Positions 49,871 to 63,503 are shown, numbered from the stretch's first letter. The stretch is DNA of 64,000 bases from Athene noctua (GCF_965140245.1 NC_134040.1:4340001-4404000); one strand, 5' to 3'. Numbers and translations are program-made. Notes: generated by a model not told the origin, from the sequence alone.

Positions 49871-52800
49871 GCTTAAATCAGGCCACCTCATCAAATGATT
49901 CAGCATGCTCTGTGAAATCAGCCCCTTCATTGCAATTATTTCTTATAGCCCAAAGCTCTTATTGATAATTAGTGTAGGGATGCTGTCTGATCACTTACCC
50001 CAGATCTACAGTGCAGTACAGTTACGATCCAGGTTTTATTTAGGTTTTTAGAGAGTTCTGATGGAGTATTTTCACATTATGTTTGCAAAGACTCCACTCA
50101 GAAAACCACAAAAGTATTCTTCCTTGTATTTATTTTTATCACAATCTCACACAGTTTCAGATTCCCACTTCTGGATGTCTGTTTCATAGACAACTTCTGA
50201 TGCCAAAGCTTGGAAAATGCTGTGACTTGATTTACTTATTTATTTGCTTTTAATTAAACAGGTTTGGTGGTCTTGGCCTAGTTTTAGTGAGCAAATATCT
50301 TCCTCTAAAATTTACCAAAATATCTAGTAGGGTTTACATACTGATTGGTCAAAGGCTGCAAATACCACAGACTACGTGCTTTACTTGCACATATGAGAGG
50401 TGCTAACAGTATTTGTGACAGCATATGGGCTAGTTTCACATCATTTCTAAAATATTTCCAAGCGACATCATACGGTGGAGTAGTCACAGATATTTTGACT
50501 TGGTTACTCTGTCACGTATATCAGGAAAGGCTTTTGTAGCTCTAAGCCTAAAGGAGAAAATTTAGGGAAGAGTCTTACTATTTTGCCAATTTTTCAATTT
50601 ATTTTTTTTAACCTTTCTTCTCATTTACATGTGTTTCAACAGTCTTACAGAAGGTGGTAGCAGCTACCCTAAAGATTTGTGCCTCTTACATGACGTCCTT
50701 TTATAGGAAATACATGTTTTTTTTTCAGTTGGAGACCACTTTGCTCTTTAATCTTATATAGTTTTTATATAGGAAGCCGTTGAAGTAATTCTTCTCAAGT
50801 AAAAATATGTTAAGGAATAAGAACGTTTCATGTGTTGTTCATGTGTTTACGGCCAAGAAGTCAAATTTAAATCAGAATCTCAGCACCATAATCTTTTAGC
50901 AAATGTTACCAGCTGTTCAGCTCCACACTTTCTTCCTTCTAAAAGCAAGTCAGAAAGTGAAAATCCATCATATCAGTCAGCTAGTGGTTCTTAGTACTCT
51001 TACCTTGACAGATGATACATCAGAGTGCCTGTCTTTCTGGAAATTTTAGTTTTAATGGGCTGGGATCCATCTTCCTGCAAACACTAAAATAAAAATATGC
51101 ACCAAGTCATTTATATACGACTTGAGCCTATGTATACAGGCTCACTTTTTATATGTTGTTCTGAGAAATAGTACTTAATTTTTTTTCTGTGTCTATTTAT
51201 TACGTCTGACTATATTTTTCTTCATTGAAAGGGCCAGTGAAAGTAGCATGGCTGCTCTAGTATTTTTATATTCTTCCAAATGCAAAGAAGTGTGAGAATA
51301 TTATTTAAAAAAAAAAAAAAAAAAAAAAAAAGTAGAGACGTATAATAGATAGATTTCTGTGAAATTTGCCAAAAAATTAATTTAAGGGAGAAAAAAATTC
51401 CTCATGGAAGGGGAATAAAAAAACCCCATAGAAAGTATTTTCTAAGTGTTACAGTCAATGGAATCCCAGAAAAAACCCCACCTCCTTCATACATATATAA
51501 ATCTATATTGTATATAATTGTAAATTTTCTATGTATAATAATATAAATAGATTGTTCCTTATATGCTATATTACCTAGACTGTATTCTTCTCTTATAGCT
51601 GTGCAGAGCCCTGCAGCATAGAGTATGGATGCTAAACGTAGCATTAGGCGATACTGTAGTAAAGATCAATATAAAAATTTACTGTAATAAAGACAAATAA
51701 ATTATCTGGGGGTGAACATGGTTTTTAAACACGATGATCTCTGTCCACACAGTAGCAAAACGATGTTTAACTCTGAACGGCTAAAATATGTGAGGTAAAA
51801 TAGCCTCTAATCTAGGCTTTTTGCCAGATAGGTGTGACCTTGGCGGCAATGGGCAATAACAGACAGATTACACAGTACATTTCTAGTACCATAGAAACAG
51901 TCCTGGAAATATGGTATTTTAAATTTTTTCTCCTCTCTCGTAAATAAGAACTACATTGAAAAGTCAGGTGAAACCGTACGCCTTATATACCCACCTGGGT
52001 AGGCTACTGCCATGGGTTGACAGCAAAACTGGAGTAGGTGAGGAAAACAAATGGGGCACATTTAAAACCCTGACCTTTTGTATTTTCATTTCTGATAGGG
52101 GGGATCTTGACAAATATTAAAATAACTCAGATGCAAGCTTCATTTTGCACATCTATATCAAATAACAGCTTCTTACCATTAAAGTCAAACCCCTTCGTTA
52201 CCCAGCTCAGGCTTGTTTGACCCATTAACCTGTTAGGTTGATAACTTTTCCCAATGTTCTCAGACTTTACTGTCCAGCTGTCAACTTATCCCATATATCC
52301 ACACTTTCCGTTGTACTTACTACTCTTCAAACAGGAAAAGCTCCATACTAAAATCCAAGCATCCCTTACCTTCTCTTTCTTCAAATCCTGATTTACAGTT
52401 TATATCTCTCCCGTAACCTACTCATGTCTTCCTTTTTTGCTACTTGTTTACTTCCAACCTCTACCATTGCATTAGCAACAATAAAAATACTAGAACTGCA
52501 TGAATACCTGATTTCATTTTTGCTATTGTCTGCTGTCTGAAATGAAAAAAAAAAAAAAAAAAAATCAATATTTTCTTTTGATAATTCATTTTGCTTTTAT
52601 TTCTAGTCAGTCTGGCAAAAATGAAAAGAAAGATGAAATTGTTGTGAATGGAAAAAGTATTTGCTTGACCCTAAACAAAGTAATTCAAATTGTTTCTTAA
52701 GCTCCATTTTTTATTATAAAGGAATTGATTTTCTGAAGCATTATTTTTTTAAAAAAATTATTTTTTCTAACCTTTTCTTTTTTCAACAATATGCACATAT

Positions 52801-53613
52801 TTTGTTGACATGATTCACCTACTTTTTGTTTCCATCAAAAATGACTCGCTAGGAAAAATTTCCTGTACTCAGAAACATAAATGGAACAGAAAATGCTGTA
52901 ACACTTCTTCGCTATGTTCATTTATGTGCAAATTTAGCCTTCATGTTCTGTTGCATATGATCTGTGTCTTAATCTGTAAAGTTTGATGGGCAATGATGCC
53001 TCCATTTAGTGTTTGTGCAACACCTGCCACAAAAAAGTTTGGACTTTAGTAGGGACTTTTGATTTATAGTCCAAACCAAATGCCAGTAAAGGATGGAAAT
53101 CCCCTACCTTTCTTGCTCTTTCCAGATTTAAGCCTAGATCACGTATCTCACAATATACTGAACAAAAATATTCACATGAATAAAATAATCATATTTATAT
53201 AGCCAAGTGGAAGCACTTAAAGGTTGTTTAATGGATAAGTACAAAACTATTAACAAGAACATAAATTTTGCCAAGAAAGTTGGCAAGAGATGATGCATTC
53301 CTTAAGGGATTTATCTATACCCATTAGTTTAAACCTTTAGCAAGACAACATCAGAAAATTTAGTGTCAGCTTAAAGGTCTGAAAAATGTTGGAACAGCTT
53401 TGGACAGGAAAATTCACCTTTTGGTATGCTTTAAATAGCTTTCAAAGCCAAACACTCTTGGGCTCTAGTGTGCAATTACTTGAGGAGTGTCGAGTGGATT
53501 GCACATGGCTGCTGTTGGGAGATGTGTGTACAAGAGAAAACAAAACATCCAACAGAGGAGCGACCCACTATCTATCTAGGTTATCTAGTGCAGTCAGAGA
53601 AAAAATAGGTAGA

Positions 53614-53614
<1 letters not shown>
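49871..53614. other. Non-coding DNA with A runs, no gene seen
   Basis: A25 at 51307-51331 and A20 at 52545-52564. The stretch 52170-52470 is pyrimidine-rich on the plus strand without a recognisable repeat. Frames are short and unremarkable. Confidence 0.5.

Positions 53615-53654
<40 letters not shown>
53615..53654. repeat. (TA)20 microsatellite
   Basis: Forty bases of perfect alternating TA, the longest dinucleotide array in the window. Able to extrude a cruciform and likely polymorphic. Confidence 0.95.
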
Positions 53655-53659
<5 letters not shown>

Positions 53660-56600
53660 TCTTTTGATTGGCATTTGGAAAGACAATATTCCTGTTGAGT
53701 CAGGATTTCGTCCCACAGGTCATGTCTATTCAAAGGTGTTGGTGCTCTGCACCCACTCCTGGGCTACATGTGGGAACTGGACACTGTAAAAGTTGGTGTA
53801 GGCTGCCAGAATGATGGTTAGCTTCTTCCCACCATCACAGCCAAATTGACTATTTAAGAAACAAAAGATAACAGCACAGCATTAAATTTGTCTCCTACGC
53901 TTCCCAACTGAAGCTTACGACATGTTCTACAGACTCAGGACTTCATAGCTCTATGGGATTGTCCCATTCAGTGGCAGAAATGCTGGTGGGGAGCAATGAT
54001 CTCCAATTTCTGGCCTATTTTCAATTAGGATCTGCAGTGTCCTTTCCTGATATCACACAAAGGACACAGAGTTTCAGTATATCCTTAGGATATCATATAA
54101 AATAACAGCACTAGTTATTCCTGTCTGAATTATAGAATGAAGTGTTCCTGTTCTTTTTTTTTTTTTTTTCTTTTTTTTTCCCCTCCCTACCTGATCCTGC
54201 AGCACTTTGCACGTTTGGGATTAGAATCAGCAATTCTATGTGAAAACTTATCATCTGATTAAGCACTGTTGGTTCAAGCTGATAGGAAGAATTGCCTAAA
54301 AATAAGGTATCAATTTTGAGCCAAGTGTTGTAATTTTAAAACCACTACTTAAAAGGTATACGGTAATGTAATTAGTCAGGGATGTAATTAGAAACATTTA
54401 GATGATGGCTTGAGTGAATGACATTTCTTGCTTAGCCGTGCATTTTGGAAATGTTACAACCCGATTCAAGTTCTCAGAGTAACTTTTGTCTCGAACTTTG
54501 TACACTTTGCAGAAGTGGAAAAAATAATTGGCAATTCTTTTGAGGTGATGCTCTTCTGACGCTCCCCCAAAACGCTTTTGCTACAACCTTGCTCTTGTAT
54601 CATAGCCTTTATTCAGATCAAAAAGCAATTTCAAGCAACCTGGCTTCGTGTCAGATTGAGCAAAGATTTCAATCTTGAAGATACTCTGTAGGGAAGCGTG
54701 TTACACGGACACATTCAGTGCACGGTCTGCTGATTAGCTTTCCATTTGTAAGCCATCTAGTAAGGCTTCATGGTGAAGTTACTAGCTTGTAACCACGTAT
54801 GACAGAATTGTGGTTTACTGTCCCTGTGTGTATCTAGAGAAAATGCAAGTTAATTTGACTTAAGCCATCCTATAATAAAAGAGATTCAGACTTACCTTAC
54901 TTCTTTCACAGGGCAAGGGCACACACATGAAGAAATATCATGCTGTAACTCGTAAGATTCAGTACTTTTCACTTGGATCTGAACCCTACACTACCAGTTG
55001 GACCAAGGAAAGCAATACTTAGGCTAGGACTACCTTTTGGCTAATGTTCAAAGATCTGGCTGTGGGATAATTTAAATTTCAGGATCATTGCTATTTTGTG
55101 AATGAGACTGAAAACTTACAGAATCAGGTGGTACTTTGTAGTTGCCCCTTCTAGTGGGCGTTCTGTTGCCAGATGTCATAATCTTATTGCTTTGGTGGAA
55201 AAACAGTAAAGAAAGATGTTTATTTGGAAGGGAATTAATTAAGGAAAAGTTAATAAACATGAACAGAGCAATATGAAATGGGTAAGGATAGAAAAGACTT
55301 CACTGAGGGTCAGTGTTGTGAATGGTTCTGCATGAATATTAGGAAGGAAAATTTCCTTCTGATATCATTCCCAATATCAGAAACAGTCTAGTATACAAAA
55401 AACTGCACATCATTTTGCTTCTGTGTACGCAAAAGAAAAATGGGATTTTTCCAAGGTTGTGTAACCTGTTCCTTTTATTTTCTCTGTAAAAACTGGAGGG
55501 CTAGGTCTCTAAATTCACCCAATCAAATGTTCTTTCACATAATCAGTGATGGATGGAATGTACAGATGTTTCATCATCATTGAATACCGAGTAAACCTCT
55601 CTCCAGAGTTTCTTCAGATCTCCTTATCTGTTATGTACTACCTTGTTTAAAACTATGACTGATTTTTGCTATACGAAAGCCTTTCAACAGAGAGCCTTTC
55701 TTTTATTTTATTGTTCTGGTTATTTTTCCTATTGCATTCTGTTTTCAATTTTTTTCTGTCCGGTTTTCTATTTTTGTTTTTTTTTTTTTTTTCATATTTG
55801 GAGGGGATGTTGGGGGTGGTGAGTTATTTCAGGATGAACCTATCTTTCACTGGAAGGTAGTATCAGTTAAAAATCCTTCTGTCTGCTCCAGACTTGGTAT
55901 TTATCGTGGCTCAGCTGAGCACAAGAAAGTGTTAAACACCTGTATTATGGCAACTGTTTGGCACGATGCAGTAAGTCCGCAACTCAGATGACAGTGCAGT
56001 CACTGTGAGAGGGACAGTAACAGCAGACTGATTAAATATCAGTGTCTTGGAGGGAAGCTTTGCCTTGCACCCTGCGTCTTGTTTTTCTTGCTTGTCACAT
56101 CCTGCAGATTTTTGTTTAAAATGTGCATAATTTTGTAGATACAGCCTTACAGACTTTAATCAGCAGTAAAGATAAATCAGTATTGCTCTTGTTCCCCTGC
56201 TAAAGTTCTTTTCATGTCGTGTCACTAGCTGTTCAACAGCCACATTTATTCTGAATGTCTTGTACAGCCAATCCAGTCCACAGGAGCAAAAACGTTCCTC
56301 ACTCTTTTCTCCTACAACAAACATTTTCAACACATTTTCTATCCCAGGTTTACGAACCACGATTAATCTTGCAGTAACATCTGTCCTTGCTCATCCCGCA
56401 GCTGTGCACGACCCCTCAAAATGTCAGAGCACAACTCCCCCACTATTCCAAAATCCTCTCACTTTGCTGACGGCCCTGATTTGGCTAAAAACTCCAAAAT
56501 GTGAATGGTGGAGGAGGAGGTCAAATTGATCCCTAATAAGAGAGTTCTGACAAAATAATGTAGGAGGATTTCTTTCCTTTCAAACCTGGAGGCATAGAAG

Positions 56601-58077
56601 CAGACCAGAACTAACAAGTGCCAGATATAAATCTGGTACAAATTGATCTCTTTTTAGTTGAAAGGAGTAACTCAGCTTTCTTCCATCTGATGATTTGGCC
56701 CTTCGTTTCTCATTAGTAAGAAATAAATACATTTTCTATCTGCTCTGAAGACTGTTCATCAGTTCTTGTGTAACACCACTTGGATTAAGTTGAGAAAACT
56801 TAATTAAACCCAAAAAATTTAAATTCCCCATGAGAAATCAAGCGCGGTGCGCTTCCTCCTTTCTGTACATGTCTGACCCTCTTCTGCTGTTTACTTTCTG
56901 CAATATTGTAAATTATCTACACAAAACTGAATCAGTCGACTATAGTTATACTGTTCACAGAGAAATAGTTTTGTGCTGTCCTCATAGTAGGGGGACAGGC
57001 AAGAACTTGACATTTACCTCTGCTGTTTGCCAACAGCCAGCTGGTCTGACAGCATATGTGTATTAGCAGGATGACTGGCATACGCTAAGCTTTATGTAGC
57101 ATATGCCATTTCTTGAAATAAGGGGGTCAAAAACCTAGACACAATAAAAGCCAGGATACTTTAAGATTTCGAGGAGCACGTATAGAAAATATAGGACAGA
57201 AATCCATAGAAAGATGAGTCTTTTAATATTATTTATGGAAGAGCTTACTGCACTTTATGCATAAATAACTGAATATTGAGGTCCTTTTAACATGAGCTTT
57301 CCTAGAAAAGCTGCTATAGCTTGCCTATCTTAAAGTCTTTCATAATTAAAGAGTTTTGAGTTGATTTTTATAAATACAGAAAAGCCTATGGCTAAAAGCC
57401 TTTTCCTCACTCTATTTAAATTTGCAGTGCTAAAAATGCCTGTCATTCACATCAGCACAGGTTTTTGTTTGGGAAAGGGTGTTTGCCCCTATAGGACCAC
57501 AAAGAATTTGGCAAGAGAAGAGGTGATAAAGAATTCGGGTGCCTTAGGTGTTTACCTGATTGTAAGACAGTTCTTAAAGAGGGCTATTGCTATAGCCTAA
57601 CTATTTTTGTTCCTAAGAATCTAAATACATGCATCCTCCCCCCAGAGAACTTACTAAACCACCTAGATTTCTCCTGCACTGCACAAAGCATGATCATCCT
57701 GATTGCATCCGTGGCTATTTGCAGCCCAAGGCGACATGCAATTCAGAAACGTACCTTCGGATCACCTGAGGAACCTGAGCTGATGGATATGTTCCAGCAC
57801 AGGATGGGTAGGACAAAAAGCAGCAGTCAGTCCCAGCCGTTTTCCGTGGTAAGCCCAGGGAAGGGGCAGAGCCAAGCCATCCCGTGGTTTAAGAGCCTGG
57901 GAAGATTGTCTGTATTGGAGGCCAGTCTGTCTGAGGGATTTCAAACCCACAGTTCCCACTTCAAGGAGTGGGCATAAAGCTGGAAGTGCTGTCGTAACTG
58001 TTGGAACTGCCTGTCCTGCTGTAGCTGAACCTGGGTGTACACATACAGAAACGCATAATTTTGGGACTTTTGCAGAC

Positions 58078-58080
<3 letters not shown>
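53655..58080. other. Non-coding DNA, no confirmed gene
   Basis: Interrupted T runs at 54154-54179 and 55776-55793. Plus frames at 57361-57600 (79 codons) and 57690-57977 (95 codons) lie close to the gene end further downstream. They lack clear splice sites, and the second is also open on the minus strand. Confidence 0.45.

Positions 58081-58111
<31 letters not shown>
58081..58111. repeat. Poly(A) run, 31 bases
   Basis: An uninterrupted A run. No retrosequence or target duplication was identified next to it. Confidence 0.9.
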
Positions 58112-58112
<1 letters not shown>

Positions 58113-58539
58113 CAGGAACCTAATTTTGTAGCATTTGCTAAAGCCTTCTTGTTTACTGACTGCAGGTGAGGCAAAGGGGGGCAGTCCCCCATCCTGCTAT
58201 TTGGCATGAGAAGCAAAGAACCTGGAATCCATTTATTGCCTAAAACTGTAGTCTGTTGGTGCACAGTCCACTGTTCCTTTAGCATTGGGAAGACGGTATT
58301 TCTAATTTCCATTTCACTGACACTAAAATGGTTCTAGGATGAAATGTAGACACGGGAGACTCCGAAGGCACACAGGAGCCAAGACGCGGGAGGTCTGCAT
58401 AAGAGCCAGAGCCAGCACCTCCTCTCCGGTGCTGCAGTCCCACGTCTGAGCACTCTATTACTATTGCACCGCTTCAGAATAAAACTGTCCGTTTTACTTC
58501 AGTTTACACGTTGGTTCCAGAGAGTTAGCACCTTATTTT
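58112..58539. other. Non-coding DNA, GC-richer
   Basis: GC-richer than its surroundings around 58340-58450. Nothing recognised. Confidence 0.45.
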
Positions 58540-59340
58540 TAATTTCCTCTGTCCTATCATGACATAATTATCCGAGTGTACATCATTATGGTAATTTACT
58601 TGAGTAATTTGGATTGACTCATTACGTTGCTTCCTTTGCATCTCTACAGATGAACCACATTTAATGGCTGTATTACATAACAGACACCTACCAGGACTAT
58701 GCTGAACTTTCTTGAAGGGCAGTTTTGTTCTGTTCTACCACATTTATCTAAGCATCTAAATCTCATTTTGAAGATGCTAAATGTTCTTTCAATTACTATT
58801 CTGGTCACTTTTTGAGTTTCATTATAATTTATAATGATATGGTTTTCAGAGAGAATGTGGTGATAAAAAGAGAGAGAGATTAGGCAATTTTTCAAGAGAT
58901 ATCCACTGTCACTTTATAAAGAAAAAAGATTGTTATAAAATAAGTGTCTTCAGCATATTAGAATGTATTGGAATACCTAAATGTTTGCTTACTAAGAAAA
59001 GATTCTTCCTGGAATACACTGGAAATAACATTACAGAAAACTCTAGGAGGGAGAGGTGAGATCTATAATATGATAGTATTAAAGCTTATTTGCTCGGTAT
59101 CTTACTTTTATAGTTTCAGTTTAGATCTGACGTCCACGCAGCTATAACCCATCAGACTACCTTGTAATTTATGTTGTTATAATTCCCTGCGATTAATAAA
59201 AGGCACAACAATTAAGGTCGTAACTGAACAAATGGAGGATTTTGTGATAACAACCCTTGCTCATTCATGCCCTTTTCCCCACTGTTATTAGCATTAGGTG
59301 CTTCATTATGGCAAACTCAGATTGTGCTGCTCCTTTGTTC
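58540..59340. other. Long AT-rich repeat-free block, candidate conserved non-coding element
   Basis: About 800 bp without mononucleotide runs or known repeats. It contains many TAAT/ATTA cores, including 'catgacataattatccgagt' at about 58558-58577 and 'attatggtaatttacttgag'. Its position about 3-4 kb before the gene end could make it an intronic enhancer, but that is inference. Confidence 0.25.
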
Positions 59341-62300
59341 TTACACACTCCTGTGCTGCGGGCAGGAATCTGGCAGCCTCCCTCCCATCATGAGAGGCTC
59401 CCTATTGTTCATGTAACGTGAAAGAGGGAGTTTCATCTGGAGACAGACTGAGGAGCCAGTACACATCATCATCATCCTCACACTTTTGCAGCACTGAAGA
59501 CAAAAGGAATTCAAGATAATTTGTCATTGATATATACTAGACCACATCCTGTAGCAATTGCTCCAGGTTTAGGCATATCAAGGTCAAAGGAGATATCTCA
59601 CTCAAGACGTACAGGATTTGGACCCCTCATTGTGTTGGCTCTTTCTGTACATTTTTTGGTTTTTGTTTTTTTTTTTAAGAGGGACCCATGTTGTAAATGC
59701 AGACTATATAAGCCTTGACCCCCTTCTGGGAAGGGGATGTTATTATACACTACCTAAAAGGCTCTCAAGATATTTTTGGCCACTCAATAATGAAAATGTA
59801 TATTCAATACTTTAACGCAGCGTACTTAATATGCTAAATGGGTCGAGACACCACACCCACATTTACTTCTAACTAATGCTCATCTTTTATAACTGTTTGC
59901 ATGTGTTTTTCTTTTTAAAACACAGACTCAAATAAAACACAGATTTGAACTACTCTGACAGCTTTTTACTCTTAGGTAAGTTGAGGAAGTATCAGCAACA
60001 TACAGCTTGAGCACGCTTCATCAGATGGCCACTATTGGCCACCGACTTCCAGAAAATCAGATGCTGAATGGAAAAACTTTCTTTTTTTTTTCCCCCTGTC
60101 CACATCATCTTGAACATCTTTGTCACTTGCTCTGATGATGAGTATATTTCTATGATTGTGCCCCCTCAAACGTGTTGAAGCTAGTGTAGCAATTAATATT
60201 CTTAGTACTCATGTCCTTTTTATTGTTACATAAATTTATGCTTGTTGAGCCTTTACACAAGTTGTGTTATACATGCTGACTCCCAGTTTTACGTGGTTTC
60301 TCCATGTCTAGAACCTGAGTGAATGCACGATGGCTCTGAGTAATAGCAGAAGTCTTCTTTGGACACACACGTTCACAGAATCAATTTGTCTGTATTTTCC
60401 CAATACATGTTGACAAGTATAGCAAAGATACATAATAAAAAGCATCTGATACATGCTGTTTTTCTGTGCACAGTACAAAGTAGTGCAATAACAGACACAC
60501 CTAAATGCGTGTGTCAACAAGCATGCTGTCTTCAAGCCAAACATCCTTTAACAGAGTCAGAACCCTCATATAAAACACTTGTTTTCTCATCAGCTTTATA
60601 CAAATAACCAATTTCCCAGAAGCACTTTCCATTTTACTCCCTATTACTCCAAGCTCTCCCAAACCATATGCATTTATAACTCGCTATCAGGACAAACCCA
60701 CTGAAACATTAAAAGCAAAGCATAAAATAAATGTATTTCGCTCCTTGCAAGCCAACTACAAAAGTCCTATTAATGTCAGCGGGGGTGTGTATGTGTAGAA
60801 AAATCAAAGTTAGCTAGAGTTTTAATATAAAAAAAATAAATCAGGAGTTTCTCTAACATTTCATAATAAGAATAATTTTTCATAGGTCTGCATAACATCT
60901 CATACACAGCTATACTGACCATCTCTCTCTTCCATTCCCAACTGCTTAATGTCTCTAAGACACCTCCACGGTTTAGGGGGAGAAAAGAACAAGAGAAAAG
61001 CGTGTTCTATCCCTTCAAGAGCAATGCCTTTCCACACATGTTGGAATAATGTCCGTAACACTGGCTCCTGCAGTTCTTCAGCTCATTGATCTTAAATCAG
61101 CTCCTTTCTACCTCCTTTTTCAGAATATTACACCCTTTGCCTGTCTCAGTTTTGTTTTTCAATACGCTCTCTGGATATCTTGTTCCTTTCTTTGGGACAT
61201 TCCCTTTCGCTTCTTTCTAAGCGACTTCAGAGCACCAGAAACAAGCTGCCATTATTCAAAAATGATTTCTCATTTCTTGACAGGACTCAAGCACATATTG
61301 CTGCATGCTGTAGTTCTTGGATCACATTTTGAGGGACGGTGGCATAAACCAACATAGATGTCGGCCAGTCTTAGGAGAGACAACGAATAATCCAAAAAAA
61401 TCCCTTTGTATTAAACTCCATAACTAACCCACATGTATAGGACACATCTGGGTTAATTCAGGGAGGCATATCTATGAAGTTTAATGAAAGAAATATCTTT
61501 AATCCTAATTTATCAGCTTCATTGCCCCCCACAAGTGAACTCTATCTTTGGCAACTCTTTCTCCAACCTATAGTTCTTATGTTCTGATCTCAAAAAATCT
61601 AAAACCTGAAAATATCCAGTCCTCTCTATCCTGCTTAATGCAAAGACTCAACTACCAATTTGGTAAATGCTATCCCCCATAAAAACTCTGAAACAACTTT
61701 ATCCCGTTGTAAATGCACTGACACAGAAAGACACTTATTTTTTAACTTGCACTATTGTATAATACTTACAGTACCCACCACCACCACTATTAAATCAGTT
61801 CCTTATGTAAGATTTCATCAATGAAGTCTGTACAATAAATATCTGCTGGTTTTATGTCTGTACCTTTGAGAGTTCACCTGTTTCTTATTTACAAAGGACT
61901 AGATGCAATTCCCTGTATCCACTTAGAATTCACTTGGCATTGTGCTACTGGAACAAAACCCAGAACTGTTAACAATTTCTGGCAATGACTCATATTTACA
62001 CCATTGACTTCCATTTCAGAAACCACTAGAAACGGTTTAGCCAACGTTAAGTGTCATTTATTTTTTAGTCACTTGTTATACACAGCAGTAAACAAAGTCA
62101 ATTAAACTAACAATACTGTATCTAATGACATTACTCATTTAGAAGACTATAGCTATGTTCTCATGGGTTTGTGATTATGTAGATGTAAGTAAGAGCATCT
62201 GAAATAGCCTTTGTCTTAACTTTGACAAATACTGAAAATTAGGGTATTGGAAAAAAATGCCTGGAAAAACTTCCCAAGAGGAAAATTTTCTATTTTGACA

Positions 62301-62666
62301 GAAATGGCTTCATCTTGACATATTTATAATACAAAACAAAGCTAAAATAGAAATATTTGTAGGAACTGTCATAGCAACCTGTTTTGATTTAATTTGCCAA
62401 AATTCTGTTACGGAAATTACTCAGTTTTTATAAAGTATTTTATGTAGTTTGCATGAAGAAAGGTAACGGTTCCTAGTACCATGTTAGAGAAATTTCCAAA
62501 TTAGGATAATGGTAGTTTTTCCCCCTCCCCCACATATTATTGCAAGTCCTATGATCATTATAGTTTGCTAGATGTTCCTTCAATATTTCTCAGCAGGTTC
62601 ATTAATTTAATGAAAAAGCATTCTCTGTTTTCGTTCCTGCTATTTTATTTTTTTTTTTTTTTTAAG
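59341..62666. other. Probable intronic or upstream DNA, no exon identified
   Basis: If the terminal exons downstream are real, this stretch is likely intron of the same gene. I searched for further splice-bounded plus-strand exons and found none convincing. The 61049-61357 frame (102 codons) has several possible splice signals but no coherent exon. A 16-base T run at 62648-62663 acts as the polypyrimidine tract for the next exon. Confidence 0.4.
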
Positions 62667-62747
62667 GGATGGTTCATTCGGCGCTCATTCAAATATGAAG
62701 AATGCTTTGAAAATGTAAATATCCCTGCAGTGCCATTCCCATTTGAG
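62667..62747 (+). CDS. Putative internal coding exon of an unidentified gene (81 bp)
   Basis: The segment follows a T16-AAG acceptor and is followed by GAG|GTGTGC, a usable but not strong donor. It encodes exactly 27 codons in an open frame beginning GWFIRRSFKY and ending VPFPFE, with phase 0 at both ends. The downstream exon continues in the same frame. The intron after it is 205 bp with GT-AG ends. I do not recognise the protein family. The residues are a mix of hydrophobic, aromatic and charged types as expected for folded protein rather than low-complexity chance translation. Upstream exons are not found, so the protein's start, length and function are unknown. Support is the joint pattern with the next two exons; this exon alone would be weak. 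Confidence 0.42.
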
Positions 62748-62952
62748 GTGTGCTTTATGTAAGGCATGTAAGGCTTTACGTAACTCTTGACCCAATCGAT
62801 CGAGAGGTGCAACCATTTTCAGGAGCACTAAGCTATATAATTCAATTTGAATGTGCATAGCATTTTTGATGTTGAAATCAAGATTTTTATTTAAACGTGG
62901 CACGCTCATTTTACACGGAGCATTCTTCTCACACTTCTCTCACAATTAACAG

Positions 62953-63038
62953 GTCCACATGGATTTTTGGAATGTCATTGCCTTTCTGTTTGAAACTACA
63001 TCCATCTCCAAACTGGAAGTGGATGAGTCTGCTGCTAG
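62953..63038 (+). CDS. Putative penultimate coding exon of the same gene (86 bp)
   Basis: It has a good acceptor (pyrimidine-rich stretch, then TTAACAG) and a near-consensus donor (CTAG|GTAACT). The frame set by the previous exon reads 28 codons beginning VHMDFWNVIAFLF and ending LEVDESAA, plus two bases (phase 2). A short hydrophobic stretch (WNVIAFLF) could be a buried helix or strand. If the donor is not used, the frame meets TAA at 63040-63042 after one more residue, giving an alternative C-terminus DESAAR. The protein family is not recognised. The 422-bp intron downstream has GT-AG ends. Confidence 0.48.
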
Positions 63039-63460
63039 GTAACTGCCTGCCTTCATATTATTTGCACTGGTCATGACAAACAGACAAACACAAAAAGGAA
63101 TTCTTTATATCACTCTTTAACTGTCAGTGAAGAGTGAGGACAGGGTGAAGGGGTATGAAATACTCCAGGCTTATTGCTCGTGATTTATTCATTTGTTCAT
63201 AATCAAAACCCCAGAATTTTGTGTTGCTGCATTGCTAATGTGGATGATAAAAGACTTCTTAGTTGAAGTACATGATCTTTAGCAGAAAAAAAGGTTTGAA
63301 CTTTCTAAAAAAGAAAGACTGTAAATTAGGTCAAAAGGTCCATTAAGATGCAAGAAAATTTCAGCTTATAGCAGATTGGTCAACACCAGTAGTAGCTCTT
63401 GTCATCAGCTTTCCCTTACTTAATTGTGTTCTTGATTTTTCTCCTCTTTTTTACTTACAG

Positions 63461-63503
63461 CTGCTGCTCCTTTAGAAAAATCAACCTTCTGTCATTTTCA
63501 TGA
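63461..63503 (+). CDS. Putative terminal coding exon, ends in TGA
   Basis: It is preceded by a strong acceptor (long T/C tract, then TTACTTACAG). Joining it to the two leftover bases of the previous exon completes a serine codon. The frame continues SCCSFRKINLLSFS and stops at TGA (63501-63503). The C-terminus would therefore have a Cys-Cys pair and a short hydrophobic tail. Function is unknown. The stop is followed by sequence without a long open frame, consistent with 3' UTR. Confidence 0.42.

Noticed and set aside
57690..57977. 95-codon ORF about 5 kb before the putative gene end
   Set aside because: The minus strand is also open over the same bases, and clear splice boundaries linking it to the terminal exons are absent.
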